Shown here: positions 17,439 to 25,950 of the stretch, in pieces
Position numbering within the stretch: position 1 is the first letter of the stretch
Layout: each line of letters begins with the position of its first letter
Assembly (NCBI GenBank): GCA_965202895.1
Contig: OZ241901.1
Span: 1,054,001-1,118,000, forward strand
DNA: 64,000 nt
Source of the DNA: JAJDXW01 sp965202895
GTDB lineage: Bacteria > Pseudomonadota > Gammaproteobacteria > HK1
Direction of reading: 5' to 3'
Notes under the pieces: generated by a model
Told to the model about the DNA's origin: nothing
Databases searched by the model: none
The model's input: only the letters and a program-made list of their open reading frames with translations
Made by a program: the position numbers and the translations under genes

Positions 17439-18931
17439 TACCGGGCATCTCCGGTTCGTTTCAGGTACTCGCCTCCCGCGGGCGTCAGGCGGTAGCGCTG
17501 CCGGCTGCTGCGCGGCCTGTCGGGGATGGTCATTTCGATCAGGCCAGCCTCGAGGGCGGGGAGCAGATAGGCTTTCTTGAAGTGGACCCGGTGCTTTAGA
17601 CAAAGAGCCTCCTGAATCTGCTGCCTGGTCATTTCCCCCGACATCACCCGCAGCAGTCGAGCTTCGGGGCCGACTTGATCGGTGACTTGATCGATGGCTT
17701 GATCGGTGACTTGATCGGTGACTTGATCGGTGACTTGATCGGTGACTTCCCCGGTGACTTGCCCGGTGACTTGCCCGGTGACCCGATCATCCCCCGACAC
17801 CTCCCGGACCTCCGGGTTCGGACGGAAGGTGACGGTGACGAAATTGCCTGCGCCGAACTCCGGCTCCGGGCAGTCCTTCTCCCTCGCTCCGTCCCGGATG
17901 CGGCGGATCCCCGTGCCCGCCTTCTCGATGAAGTCGATGCGGTGGAGCAGGTCGGCGATGAGCGGGTTCCGGCGGATGCTCATGTGCCCGAGATCGGCCA
18001 GGGTCAGGCCCTTGGGCAGGCTGCCGGGGCTGATCACCTCGATCCGATCCGCGTAGACCTCGACGAAGACGTTGGCGCCTTCGAAGAACCAGTCGCGGTG
18101 CATGACCGCGTTGGTGATCGCCTCGCGCACCGCCTCCATCGGGTACTCCGGAATGTTCTGCCGCCGCAGGCCCTCGATGCGGTAGGCGGTACGGGTGTTT
18201 CGCTCGATGAAGCGCATGGCGTCCTCGACGTCGGCCACGATGCCGCCGTCGAAGTCCTTGCGGTCCAGGATATGCACCTTGTCCGTGCCCCGCCCCAGCA
18301 GGCAGGTGATGTACGCCTCCGAGAAGAATCGGCGCACGTTCCTCGCGAAGAAGAGCACCCCAGCGTTGCGGAAGAGCAGCTGGTTGCCGGCTCGCTCGGC
18401 GACCTCGATGTTGACCAGCACGTCCTCGACCGGCGGGTTTCCAGTGATGCCGGACAGGGCGAGCCAAGCGTCGAACTTCTCGCGGTCGAAATCCTCCGGG
18501 TAGCGGAAGCGGGAGCAGGGGGAGAGGTCGAACCGGATCACGCCCTCGGTGCGGAAGAAGTCGCGGATCTCATCGCGGCTCATCTTCTGGGTCACCGCGC
18601 CCTGACGCCAGAAGAACCCGTCGCGGCACTGCACCGGCTTCGCGTCGCTCTCCCGGACGTGAACCGCGAGCACCCCGTCCACCGGCTCCACCAGCACCTT
18701 CACCGGGGGGTCGCAATTGCGGGCGACGTCCTGGACGCGGGCGCGCAGGGCGTTGGTGTCCTTGACCCCGACCACGCCGCCGTCATCGCGCACGCCGAGG
18801 AGGATCCTCCCGCCGATGGTGTTGGCCAGGGCCACGACCTCCCGCGCGAACGACGAAGACAGGCTCTCCTTGAACTCCAAGGTGGTGCCCTCGCCCTGCT
18901 GGACGAGGATATCGAGGTCGGCAGGGGTCAT
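17438..18931 (-). CDS. AlbA_2 (Schlafen-like) ATP-binding/DNA-binding protein with TDQV repeats
   Basis: A 497-residue protein of the COG2865 type. The N-terminal AlbA_2 domain is shown by EGTTLEFKESLSSSFAREVVALANTIGGRILLGVRDDGGVVGV (E-x-KxS, then ANTxGG-x-LLGV). The middle carries the usual HATPase-like region (VREAITNAVMHRDW ... GTGIRRIRDG), often annotated as a putative transcriptional regulator. A repeat of four-residue units (TDQV/TGQV), encoded by nine 12-bp tandem repeats, links this to a C-terminal winged-helix-like region (TRQQIQEALCLKHRVHFKKAYLLPALEAGLI). It overlaps mod by TAATG and leads the operon. It may regulate the R-M genes or act as an additional effector. Confidence 0.85.
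   Translation of the reverse strand: MTPADLDILVQQGEGTTLEFKESLSSSFAREVVALANTIGGRILLGVRDDGGVVGVKDTNALRARVQDVARNCDPPVKVLVEPVDGVLAVHVRESDAKPVQCRDGFFWRQGAVTQKMSRDEIRDFFRTEGVIRFDLSPCSRFRYPEDFDREKFDAWLALSGITGNPPVEDVLVNIEVAERAGNQLLFRNAGVLFFARNVRRFFSEAYITCLLGRGTDKVHILDRKDFDGGIVADVEDAMRFIERNTRTAYRIEGLRRQNIPEYPMEAVREAITNAVMHRDWFFEGANVFVEVYADRIEVISPGSLPKGLTLADLGHMSIRRNPLIADLLHRIDFIEKAGTGIRRIRDGAREKDCPEPEFGAGNFVTVTFRPNPEVREVSGDDRVTGQVTGQVTGEVTDQVTDQVTDQVTDQAIDQVTDQVGPEARLLRVMSGEMTRQQIQEALCLKHRVHFKKAYLLPALEAGLIEMTIPDRPRSSRQRYRLTPAGGEYLKRTGDAR
17677..17784. repeat. Nine 12-bp tandem repeats within the AlbA_2 gene
   Basis: The unit gatcggtgactt is repeated from 17677 with small changes: six of nine units start with gat, and the last three start with ccc or gcc. 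Each unit encodes four residues (T-D/G-Q-V) on the minus strand. Because the unit is a multiple of three, gain or loss of copies would change linker length without shifting the frame. Confidence 0.85.
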
Positions 18932-19327
18932 GCCGCCAGCGCCTCCGATTCGCCGATCCTGCCGATGATACCCTCCGCCCGGTACTACGCGCGCAGATCA
19001 CGTTCCCGGCAGACCCCCGCTTCGGGCGGCGCGGTAACCGCGAAGTCTCCCGCTCGGACGCGGTCCGTGGAGTCGGCCTTTGGCAGGGTCGAGGCGCCAG
19101 ACCGCCCGTCCACCCGCTCCGGGTAGTGCCTCGCGATGGCGGGGGCGACGTTCACGACGTTCCGGCGCTTCGGAGGCGGTTCGCTTGCGGGCGAGACACG
19201 AGCGTCCGCCAAGACACCCCGTTCCCAGGACGCCTGGATTCCCGGTCGTGCGGGGGGCCGGGGGAGGCGGGACGCCCGCGATTCCGCCACGCGGGATCGC
19301 TCAAGCGACCGCGCCGGCGGTCTCCGC
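18932..19327. other. Gene-free interval with a palindromic-element half-copy
   Basis: This interval of about 400 bp between the AlbA_2 gene start and the RadC gene end has no credible gene. It contains, at 19186-19240, the sequence tgcgggcgagacacgagcgt followed by gttcccaggacgcc, matching one arm of the palindromic repeat at 7041-7159 with a short insertion. A GC-rich inverted stretch (gaggcgggacgcccgcgatt) follows near 19265. The promoter of the type III R-M operon should lie at its left end but no clear elements were recognised. Confidence 0.6.
19186..19240. repeat. Half-copy of the 7041-7159 palindromic repeat
   Basis: The sequence tgcgggcgagacacgagcgt at 19186-19205 matches 7123-7142 (tgcgggcgggacacgagcgt) with one mismatch. 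After about 16 inserted bases the gttcccaggacgcc tail also matches. The second arm is not evident, so this is a partial or diverged member of the same family. Confidence 0.6.
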
Positions 19328-20011
19328 TCACAACAGCCCCGCTTTCCGGAAGCTGAAGGTCCTGTCCGGCGAGACGATCAGGTGGTCGACGACCCGCAGG
19401 CCGATGGTCTCGGCCGCCAGCACGATGGCCCGCGTGAGCACCTTGTCGTGCTCACTCGGCTCGACGTTGCCGCTCGGGTGGTTGTGCGCGAGCACCAGGG
19501 CCGCCGCCTCGCGCCGGAGCGCGGCCTCCACCACGCGGCGGGGGTACACCGCCGCCCGGTCGATGGTGCCCTCCTGAAGCGTCTCGACGCCGTCGCGGAG
19601 CAGCCGGTGTGCGGAGTCCAGGTACGCCACCGCGAACACCTCGTGCCCGAGGGCGCCGATCCTCATGCGCCAGAAGTCGGCGAGCCGCTGCGGGTCGCGG
19701 AGCACCTCCGCTCCCTCCGACGCCTGTTGCAGGTAGAGGGTCGCCGATTCCCGGACGACGTGCAGGGCGACCGCGGCGGCCTCGCCGACGCCGGCCACCG
19801 AACGCAGATCGGATCGCGGGGCGTCCAGCACCCCCCGCAGGCTGCCGAAGCGCCGGAGGAGCGCCTTGGCCGGCTGCTTCACGTCCGAGCGGGGGATGGC
19901 CAGGGTCAGCAGGAGCTCGACGACCTCGTGCTCCGCGAATCCCGCGAGGCCGCTCTTGAGGAAACGTTCGCGGAGGCGACTGCGGTGCCCGTGGTAGTGC
20001 GGCCGTTCCAT
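19328..20011 (-). CDS. radC: RadC-family JAB/MPN-domain protein
   Basis: A 227-residue protein of the RadC family. The N-terminal helix-hairpin-helix-like region reads LRERFLKSGLAGFAEHEVVELLL and later LRSVAGVGEAAAVAL. The C-terminal JAMM motif HNHPSGNVEPSEHD holds the two histidines and aspartate expected to bind zinc, with the upstream glutamate region in LQEGTIDRAAVYPRRVVEAAL. The true biochemical role of RadC is unsettled despite the historical 'DNA repair' name, and homologues are frequent in genomic islands and anti-restriction loci. Here it sits between two defence-like clusters, so it may be an island copy and not the housekeeping one. The ATG at 20011 gives MERPHYHGHRSRL. Confidence 0.9.
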   Translation of the reverse strand: MERPHYHGHRSRLRERFLKSGLAGFAEHEVVELLLTLAIPRSDVKQPAKALLRRFGSLRGVLDAPRSDLRSVAGVGEAAAVALHVVRESATLYLQQASEGAEVLRDPQRLADFWRMRIGALGHEVFAVAYLDSAHRLLRDGVETLQEGTIDRAAVYPRRVVEAALRREAAALVLAHNHPSGNVEPSEHDKVLTRAIVLAAETIGLRVVDHLIVSPDRTFSFRKAGLL

Positions 20012-20617
20012 CCTGGGCTCGTCCCGAGCGAGGCGGGCTCAGGTCGCCGGCTCACGGAGCGCGGCGAGCCAGCGGCGCATACGTTCCGGTGACGAGCACG
20101 TCCGGCGCACGTCCCTGATCCGGAATGAAGCCATCCTGCCCTCCGGCCGCACCACCCCCTCCCATTCTGCCACCTCCTGCGCCGCCGGGTCCTGCGGTCC
20201 GGCGCGACCGGCGCCATCCGCGCAGGACGAGGCCCGGAACCGCCCTCGGAGAAGACCCCCTCCCCCGGAACCCGAGGAGAATCTACCCTTGCCGGCTCTC
20301 GCCCGTCAGGCCAACCGGGGCGGGAGCCGGCATCCGCCCACTGAAACGGAGCGGACCCAAGCGGGCACCGGACCGCGGTCGTGGACATGGCTCGCTCCAA
20401 CGCGGCCCCGTGTCGGGGCGAGTCTGATGGCCGGCGCGTATCGTTGTCCACCGCCAGGCGGACGGGCGCGCCTGGCTCTGCTGCATGTCGGAACCGAGCC
20501 GTGCGCGGCGGAAGTTGCCCCCAACCCGATGCTCCGGGCCGCCGCGGTTCTCCGAGAGACGGCGAGGGCGGGCCGCCGGCGCGGGGCCGTCATCCGGCGG
20601 CGGGCCGCGTGCGTCCG
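20012..20617. other. Gene-free interval with duplicated leader
   Basis: This interval of 606 bp has no complete gene. The centre (20379-20463) is a near-identical copy of the start-codon region of the AAA/DUF1703 gene at 23555. After the copied ATG (20388, minus strand) and four codons the similarity ends, so only the leader and first codons survive. The remainder is GC-rich with no recognisable elements. Confidence 0.6.
20379..20463 (-). repeat. Orphan leader of a DUF1703-type gene, copy 1
   Basis: About 85 bp (tcgtggacatggctcgctcc onward) match 23546-23630 with only a handful of differences. In both copies the minus strand carries an ATG followed by TCCACGAC (MSTT), so this is the conserved upstream region plus first codons of a gene family. 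Here the rest of the gene is absent. It is either the scar of a deleted paralogue or a mobile leader sequence. Confidence 0.75.
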
Positions 20618-21694
20618 CTACGGGAGGCTGCGGAGACAGGAGGCCGTCACCGGGTCCACCAGCTCCCAGCGCCCGTCGTCGTCCTGCCGGATCAGGTCTT
20701 CCTGTTCCAGGACCTCCTTGGCCCGGTTTCCGGTGGACGTGGGCAGCCGGAGGGGAGACAGGAATTCGAGCGACGCCGGGTGTTCGACGCCGGCCGGGGC
20801 TTGCGCGATCGCCCTCAGCAGGGCGCGCTGGCTCGGGGCGAGGCGGACGATCCGGCCGGCCGCGACGCGCTTGTCCTCCTCCACGATCCGGGCCCACGCG
20901 GCGTCCACCGCCTCGACCGACGGCGGCCGGCCGCCGCTCCACACCCGGGCGCACAGGGCGTTGACGTAGTAAGGGTGACGGGCCGTGGCGGCGAGGATCC
21001 GGTCGATGGCGGCGTCCTGGACGGGACCCCGCCAACGCGCCTCGCCGGCCTGCCGCAGGAACGTCCGGTAGTCGGCCGCGGCGATCCGGTCGAGGGTCAT
21101 CTTCCGGCACAGGCGGTAGAGCGGCCGCTCTTCGTCCTCGAACATCGACGCCAGCAGATGCCTCTGGCTGCCCGCGAAGAGATACGTGACGTTCCGGGCT
21201 CTCTCGGCGGCATGGCGGACGGCGCCTTCCGGTCCGTGCCCGCGCCGCGCCGTCCCGGTCCCGGCCTCGAGGTGGGCGATCTGCTGGAACTCGTCGAATA
21301 CGATCACCGCCCGGCGCCGGTACATGCCCGCCGCCCGGTCGAGGGCGAGCAGCATTTCGGCGATTCCCGGGAGGGCCTGGGGCGGCGCCGGCAGCTTGAC
21401 GGCAAGACCGAGCGCGCCGAACGAGAATTCGGGCTTCAGGGCGGCGAACGCTTCTGCGAGCTTGCCGCTCGATCTCCGGTTCTTCGGGACGATCCGGGCG
21501 CTCAACCGTTCGACCGCCGTCCGGACCCGCGCCTCGAAATCCTGTACGTCGTGGACGACGAGCAGGTCGATCGTTGCCGCGGCCACCTGACGTCGGTTCC
21601 GGGCGAGGTCGCGAAGCACCTGCTCGACGAGGCTGGTCTTGCCCGTGCGGCGAACGAGAGCGCGAGGGCGCGAACGCCCCCGCGCGTCCACCAC
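20618..21694 (-). CDS. ATP-binding protein (COG1672-like), probably 5'-truncated
   Basis: A 358-residue frame related to the archaeal-type STAND-like ATPases. The Walker A region reads RALVRRTGKTSL at about residues 11-22; the first glycine of GxxxxGKT is replaced and the usual N-terminal 'FVGRExEL' segment is missing. Walker B is intact as RAVIVFDEFQQI, a sensor-like TYLFAGSQRHLL follows, and the C-terminus has winged-helix-like segments (LAPSQRALLRAIAQ ... LEQEDLIRQDDDGRWELVDP). The GTG at 21694 lies one base beyond the stop of the upstream AAA/DUF1703 gene, so the 5' end was probably lost when the two genes were joined. A functional ATPase is doubtful. Confidence 0.65.
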   Translation of the reverse strand: MVDARGRSRPRALVRRTGKTSLVEQVLRDLARNRRQVAAATIDLLVVHDVQDFEARVRTAVERLSARIVPKNRRSSGKLAEAFAALKPEFSFGALGLAVKLPAPPQALPGIAEMLLALDRAAGMYRRRAVIVFDEFQQIAHLEAGTGTARRGHGPEGAVRHAAERARNVTYLFAGSQRHLLASMFEDEERPLYRLCRKMTLDRIAAADYRTFLRQAGEARWRGPVQDAAIDRILAATARHPYYVNALCARVWSGGRPPSVEAVDAAWARIVEEDKRVAAGRIVRLAPSQRALLRAIAQAPAGVEHPASLEFLSPLRLPTSTGNRAKEVLEQEDLIRQDDDGRWELVDPVTASCLRSLP

Positions 21695-21695
21695 G

Positions 21696-23555
21696 TCACG
21701 GCGGCGCCGCGACGGCCTCCCCCCGCACCAGCTCCCAGCCGTGGAACACCAGGGCCAAGCCGGTGAACCGCACCGTGGGATACTGCCGGCCCAGCGTCTC
21801 GTCGGACAGGTAGCGGCGTAGCTGTGCTGCCGCCCCCGCCGCCGCGGCGTCCACCGCCTGCTCGCCGCGCTCCCCCCGCTCGCCGCGCTTGACGTACTTC
21901 AGCTCCACCACGTAGCCGTGGCGCATGTCCGGGTGGCTCGCGAGGTTCGGGGCAAGGCAGATGTCGGCATAGCCTCCGCCGAGCTCGCGTTCGGAGTGGA
22001 ACACGAAGTGGTTCGTGGCCCCGAGCCAGGCGGCGAGGAACCCTTGCAGCACCTTCTCCCCCGCGATGTAGTCGCGCACCCCCGCCTGCCGCGCCACCGC
22101 CCCGGCGAGGGAGTCGAACACCTCGCGCCAGGCGCCGCGGTAGGCCATCTCGTGGATGCGCTGCTCCAGCGCGTAGACGTCGGTGGAGAACGCACCGACG
22201 TCCTCGAACGCCTCGCGCAGGTGCCCATACAGCAGCCGCTTGACGGTCTGGTTGGGGATGCCGAGACGCGGCCTGCCCTCGACCGTCCCGCGGATGCTGA
22301 GCAGCCCGAAATAGTGCAGCAGGGAGAGGAAGTTCTCGCGTTCGGCCAGCCGCTTCAGCGGGAAGCCGTCCCGGATGTGGCAGTCGGCCTGCTCCTCGCC
22401 GACCACTTGGCGCAGCAGGTCGAAGTTGCCGTTCAGCTCGGCCTCGCCGATCGGGACGTACTCCTTCGCCGCACCCTTCGAGCGCGCACCCTCCGGGCGA
22501 GCACTCGCTTGACGCGCGCCCACCTGGCGGTTGACCAGCAGCAGGTGGCGCAGCTTCCCATAGTCGATGCGGATGTTGCTGTCGATGAGCTCGCGCGGGC
22601 CGCGCTTGTTCGGAACGGAGTGCATCAGGTAGTACAGCACCATGTCGGTGTTGTAGACGTCGCGCTCGGCGTCTTCGGCGAAGCGGTAGCCGTCGTACCA
22701 CTCGCGCATCAGGGCGAGGGCCGTGTCGGGGTCCTGGTCGAACGCCCCCGCGCGCCGGTACGTCTCCAGCAGGTCCCGCACCTCGTCCTCGGTGAAGCCG
22801 AGCATCTCGTTGAACTCCGGCAGCAGGCTGACGTTGGCGCCGATGTTGAAGCCGCTGGTCACGTCGTCCATGGTGATCGGCGACACGCCGGTCACGAACA
22901 GCCGCTCGATGGCGCCCGCCCGCCCCGTGCCGGCCTTCAGGACGCCGAAGAAGTTGCGGAAGAAGCCCTCGCCGTGGGTGAACGAGTGGTACGCGTCCGC
23001 GCCCCGATGGGCGAGGATGGTGTTGGCAAAGTTGTCGTACTCGTCGATCAGCACGTAGAGCGGGATGCGGTGGTCCCGGGCATACAGGAACAGTGCTTCG
23101 AGCTTCCCGTTGATCGACGGGGGCGCGAGGATGGCGCGGGCGGCGTCCTCGTCGAAGAGGTCGCGGTTGCGCCGCAGGGCGTCGTGGACGTGGAGGGCGC
23201 AGTGTTCCTCGAAGCTCTCCTCCAGGGTCGGCAACGCCTGCTTGAACGCGGAGAAGTCGAAGTACAGCACCACGTAGCGGCTCCGGTTGCCCGTGGGCGC
23301 CCGGCCGACGTCGGTGCCGGCGAAGACGGCGTCGAACTCGTCGGCCACGACACGATCGTAGTAGGCGTCCAGCATGGTGAGCCACAGCGTCTTGCCGAAG
23401 CGCCGCGGGCGGATGAAGAACACGAAGCGCTTCTGCTCCAACGTGCGGATGAAGCGGGTCTTGTCCACGTAGAGGCAGCCGTCGAGCCGGACGCTGCGGA
23501 AATTGCCCCGCCCATAGGGGATCGGCGGGCAGTGGACTGGTGGTGTCGTGGACAT
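21696..23555 (-). CDS. AAA-ATPase-like / DUF1703 (PD-(D/E)XK) protein
   Basis: A 619-residue protein with the AAA-ATPase_like N-terminal domain (CLYVDKTRFIRTLEQ, then FFIRPRRFGKTLWLTML, the family's altered P-loop), Walker B-like IPLYVLIDEYDNFAN, sensor VTGVSPITMDDVTSGFNI and the C-terminal DUF1703 nuclease-like domain (FVFHSERELGGGYADICL ... HGYVVELKYVK, the D-x(n)-ExK core). All landmarks are intact. The start chosen is the ATG at 23555 (MSTTPPVHC), supported by the duplicated leader at 20388. Families of this type are multicopy in many Gram-negative genomes and are suspected selfish or defence genes, but no activity is established. Confidence 0.88.
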   Translation of the reverse strand: MSTTPPVHCPPIPYGRGNFRSVRLDGCLYVDKTRFIRTLEQKRFVFFIRPRRFGKTLWLTMLDAYYDRVVADEFDAVFAGTDVGRAPTGNRSRYVVLYFDFSAFKQALPTLEESFEEHCALHVHDALRRNRDLFDEDAARAILAPPSINGKLEALFLYARDHRIPLYVLIDEYDNFANTILAHRGADAYHSFTHGEGFFRNFFGVLKAGTGRAGAIERLFVTGVSPITMDDVTSGFNIGANVSLLPEFNEMLGFTEDEVRDLLETYRRAGAFDQDPDTALALMREWYDGYRFAEDAERDVYNTDMVLYYLMHSVPNKRGPRELIDSNIRIDYGKLRHLLLVNRQVGARQASARPEGARSKGAAKEYVPIGEAELNGNFDLLRQVVGEEQADCHIRDGFPLKRLAERENFLSLLHYFGLLSIRGTVEGRPRLGIPNQTVKRLLYGHLREAFEDVGAFSTDVYALEQRIHEMAYRGAWREVFDSLAGAVARQAGVRDYIAGEKVLQGFLAAWLGATNHFVFHSERELGGGYADICLAPNLASHPDMRHGYVVELKYVKRGERGERGEQAVDAAAAGAAAQLRRYLSDETLGRQYPTVRFTGLALVFHGWELVRGEAVAAPP

Positions 23556-23630
23556 GGCTCGCTCCAATGCGGCCCCGTGTCGAGGCGAGTCTGACGGCGG
23601 GCGCGTATCGTTGTCCACCGTGAGGCGGAG
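23546..23630 (-). repeat. Leader of the DUF1703 gene, copy 2
   Basis: This is the partner of the 85-bp repeat at 20379-20463, 3,167 bp away in direct orientation. It spans the start codon and presumptive ribosome-binding and promoter region of the AAA/DUF1703 gene. Such a direct repeat could support deletion of everything between the copies by recombination. Confidence 0.75.
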
Positions 23631-24047
23631 GGGCGGCGCGGGACGAGCGTCGGTCTGCCTCGAAGCGCCCTCTCGCGTCGGGACCATGCGCCGCCGGCGG
23701 GTCCTCCGGCGGCGAGAGGCTGCCGACACGCGGGATTGGGGGCTCCTTCTCCCCGGACCTCCACGGGCATCGGCCGCTGGTCGAGCCCGGCGCCGGAGGC
23801 GGCTCCGCGGCAGGCGCTCCGGCGCCATCCCGTCCGGACACGCCTACCGCGCCGCCCGCATCGCCCAACGCATCGCCTAACCCGCCCAACGCATCGCCTT
23901 GTCCGGTGGAGTTCGCATGGTCCACAATGAGACTCGCCCCGGGACACGGTGGGCATCCGTCGCGCGGGAACCACACCGCGCCGAAGACGAGAGAGCGTGT
24001 ACCGTGCCCGGGTCGAAGCACGCCCCACGAGCCAAGGGAGACCCGAT
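23556..24047. other. Divergent intergenic region
   Basis: About 490 bp separate the AAA/DUF1703 start (minus) from the binding-protein start (plus). They hold the leader repeat, a GC-rich stretch without a gene, and a short tandem repeat at 23860-23900 in which cgcccaacgcatcgcct occurs twice. Promoters for both genes must lie here, but I recognise no consensus elements. AAGGGAG at 24034-24040 is a good ribosome site for the plus-strand gene. Confidence 0.55.
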
Positions 24048-25736
24048 ATGGCCCAGCACGGCTTCTCGAACCCACTCTGGACCCGCCGCCACTTCCTCAA
24101 GACGAGCGCCGCGGCGGCGGCGAGCCTCTACGGACTGTATTCGACCGGCGCCCGCGCCTCCGTCCCGATGGAGTTCGACGGCTCGGCGTTCCGGCTCGCC
24201 GCGCCCGAACCGGACGCCAGGCCGGGCGGCGTCCTTCGCTACGGCATCACGATGCGGCCGCCGCACCTCGACTTCCACCAGTCCGGCACGGTCAACAACC
24301 TCGGCAGCCAGGGCTGCTTGTACGACAACCTGATCCGGCGCAACCCGCTCGACAGCGGCCAGACGATCATCCCCGACCTCGCCCATAGCTGGGAGATCGC
24401 GAAGGACGGCAAGACCTACACGTTCTTCCTGCGCAAGGGGGTGCGCTTCTCCGACGGCGCGGAGCTCACCGCCGACGACGTCAAGGCGACCTTCGACCGG
24501 ATCACCAAGCCGCCCGAGGGCATCAACATCCCGCGCAGCGCCCTCTTCACCTCGGTGAGCGAGATCAACGTGCGGGACAAGTACACGGTCGAGTTCAAGC
24601 TCGCCGTACCGCGCCCGCCGGCGTTCATCATGGGCGCGATCGCGAGCGGCTGGAACGGCATCGTGCGCAAGAAGACCCTCGAAGAGAACGGCTACAACCT
24701 GCGCAAGACCCTCGACGTGCCGGGTACCGGGCCGTTCCGCAGCGTCAAGCGGGTCGAGCAGGAGATCTGGGTGATGGAGAAGAACCCGGACTACTGGATG
24801 GAGGGCCTGCCCTACCTCGACGGGATCGAGTTCTACCACGGTCTTCCGTTCTCGCCCGAGCTCGGCTCGGCCCTCCTCGCCGGGCGGACCGACTACGCGC
24901 GCCTCATCGACCCGGTGACCCGCAAGGAAGTCGACGGCCGCGAGGGCATGACCGCCACCGACTACTACCAGAGCGTCATCCAGGCGGTCTGGGTCAACCA
25001 CGACCGCGAGCCGTTCAACGACCCGCGGGTGCGGCGGGCCATGCACCTCGTCCTCGATCGCCCGGTCCTGGTCGACGTGGTGAAGGACGTGGCCCCCATG
25101 ATGGTCGGCGGGTTCATCTACCCCTTCTCCGACGTCGCGACGCCGAAGGACGAGCTGTCGAAGCGGCTCGGCTACCAGCCGGATACGAGCGCCTCGATCC
25201 GGGAAGCCAAGGCGCTGCTCGCGGCCGCCGGGCACGGCAACGGCATCGAGGGCCTGGACTTCCTCGTCCGCGAAGTGGCGAGCTTCAAGCTCTGGTCGCA
25301 GGCGATCCAGGCGATGTTGCAGCAGACCCTGAACATCGAGTGCAACCTGCGCACGGTGGTGGAGTCGGTCTGGTTCGACGACACCAATTCGGGCAACTTC
25401 GACATGTCGATCGGCGCCATCGTCTCGACGCTCATCGACCCGTCGGACTACTTCAACACCTGGTACGGCAGGAACGGGCCGCAGAACTACTCGCAGTGGG
25501 AGGACGAGCGGTTCAACGCCCTGCTCGAGACCATCGACAGCGAGGTCGACCCGGTGAAACGGCAGGCGGCGATCACCCAGGCGGAGATGATCATGGAGGA
25601 GAACCCGCCGCTCCTGCCGGTCTCGTGGGAGAAGATCAACGACGGCTGGTACGACTACGTCAAGGGCCACAACCCCTACGACTACTTCGGGATCTACGAC
25701 GTGGTGCGGATGGACACGTTCTGGCTCGACAAGTAG
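24048..25736 (+). CDS. Tat-exported family 5 ABC substrate-binding protein
   Basis: A 562-residue peptide/nickel-type (SBP_bac_5) binding protein. The start at 24048 has AAGGGAG upstream. The N-terminus carries a twin-arginine signal, TRRHFLKTSAAAAASLYGL (R13-R14), so it is exported folded. Family blocks are GGVLRYGITMRPPHLD, LAHSWEIAKDGKTYTFFLRKGVRFSDGAELTADDVK in two parts, VPGTGPFR, WVNHDREPFNDPRVRRAMHLVLDR and FQAMLQQTLNI-like sequence. It lacks adjacent permeases. The nearest compatible set, DppB/C/D/F-like, is 12 kb upstream across a defence island. It converges on a RidA/cupin/M24/LLM operon, whose substrate it may bind. Confidence 0.92.
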   Translation: MAQHGFSNPLWTRRHFLKTSAAAAASLYGLYSTGARASVPMEFDGSAFRLAAPEPDARPGGVLRYGITMRPPHLDFHQSGTVNNLGSQGCLYDNLIRRNPLDSGQTIIPDLAHSWEIAKDGKTYTFFLRKGVRFSDGAELTADDVKATFDRITKPPEGINIPRSALFTSVSEINVRDKYTVEFKLAVPRPPAFIMGAIASGWNGIVRKKTLEENGYNLRKTLDVPGTGPFRSVKRVEQEIWVMEKNPDYWMEGLPYLDGIEFYHGLPFSPELGSALLAGRTDYARLIDPVTRKEVDGREGMTATDYYQSVIQAVWVNHDREPFNDPRVRRAMHLVLDRPVLVDVVKDVAPMMVGGFIYPFSDVATPKDELSKRLGYQPDTSASIREAKALLAAAGHGNGIEGLDFLVREVASFKLWSQAIQAMLQQTLNIECNLRTVVESVWFDDTNSGNFDMSIGAIVSTLIDPSDYFNTWYGRNGPQNYSQWEDERFNALLETIDSEVDPVKRQAAITQAEMIMEENPPLLPVSWEKINDGWYDYVKGHNPYDYFGIYDVVRMDTFWLDK

Positions 25737-25950
25737 CCCGACGAGCCGTCGAGGACGGCGCGCCACGGGCCGGCGGCTGCCCGCGGCGCGCGCCCGCCCC
25801 GGAGAACGGAGCCCGCGCCGGACGCCCGCCGGCGCGGGCGGCTCAAGCCTTTCGCCGCCGGTGACGGCCTCCGCCGCCTCCGCGCCTCCGCCCCGTGGCG
25901 CGCCGTTCCCCGCGGCCGGCGCGCTTCCGCCGCCGCCGGCCGCACCCGAA

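Noticed and set aside
17677..17784. Possible CRISPR-like repeat array
   Set aside because: Units are contiguous 12-mers without spacers and encode a protein linker.
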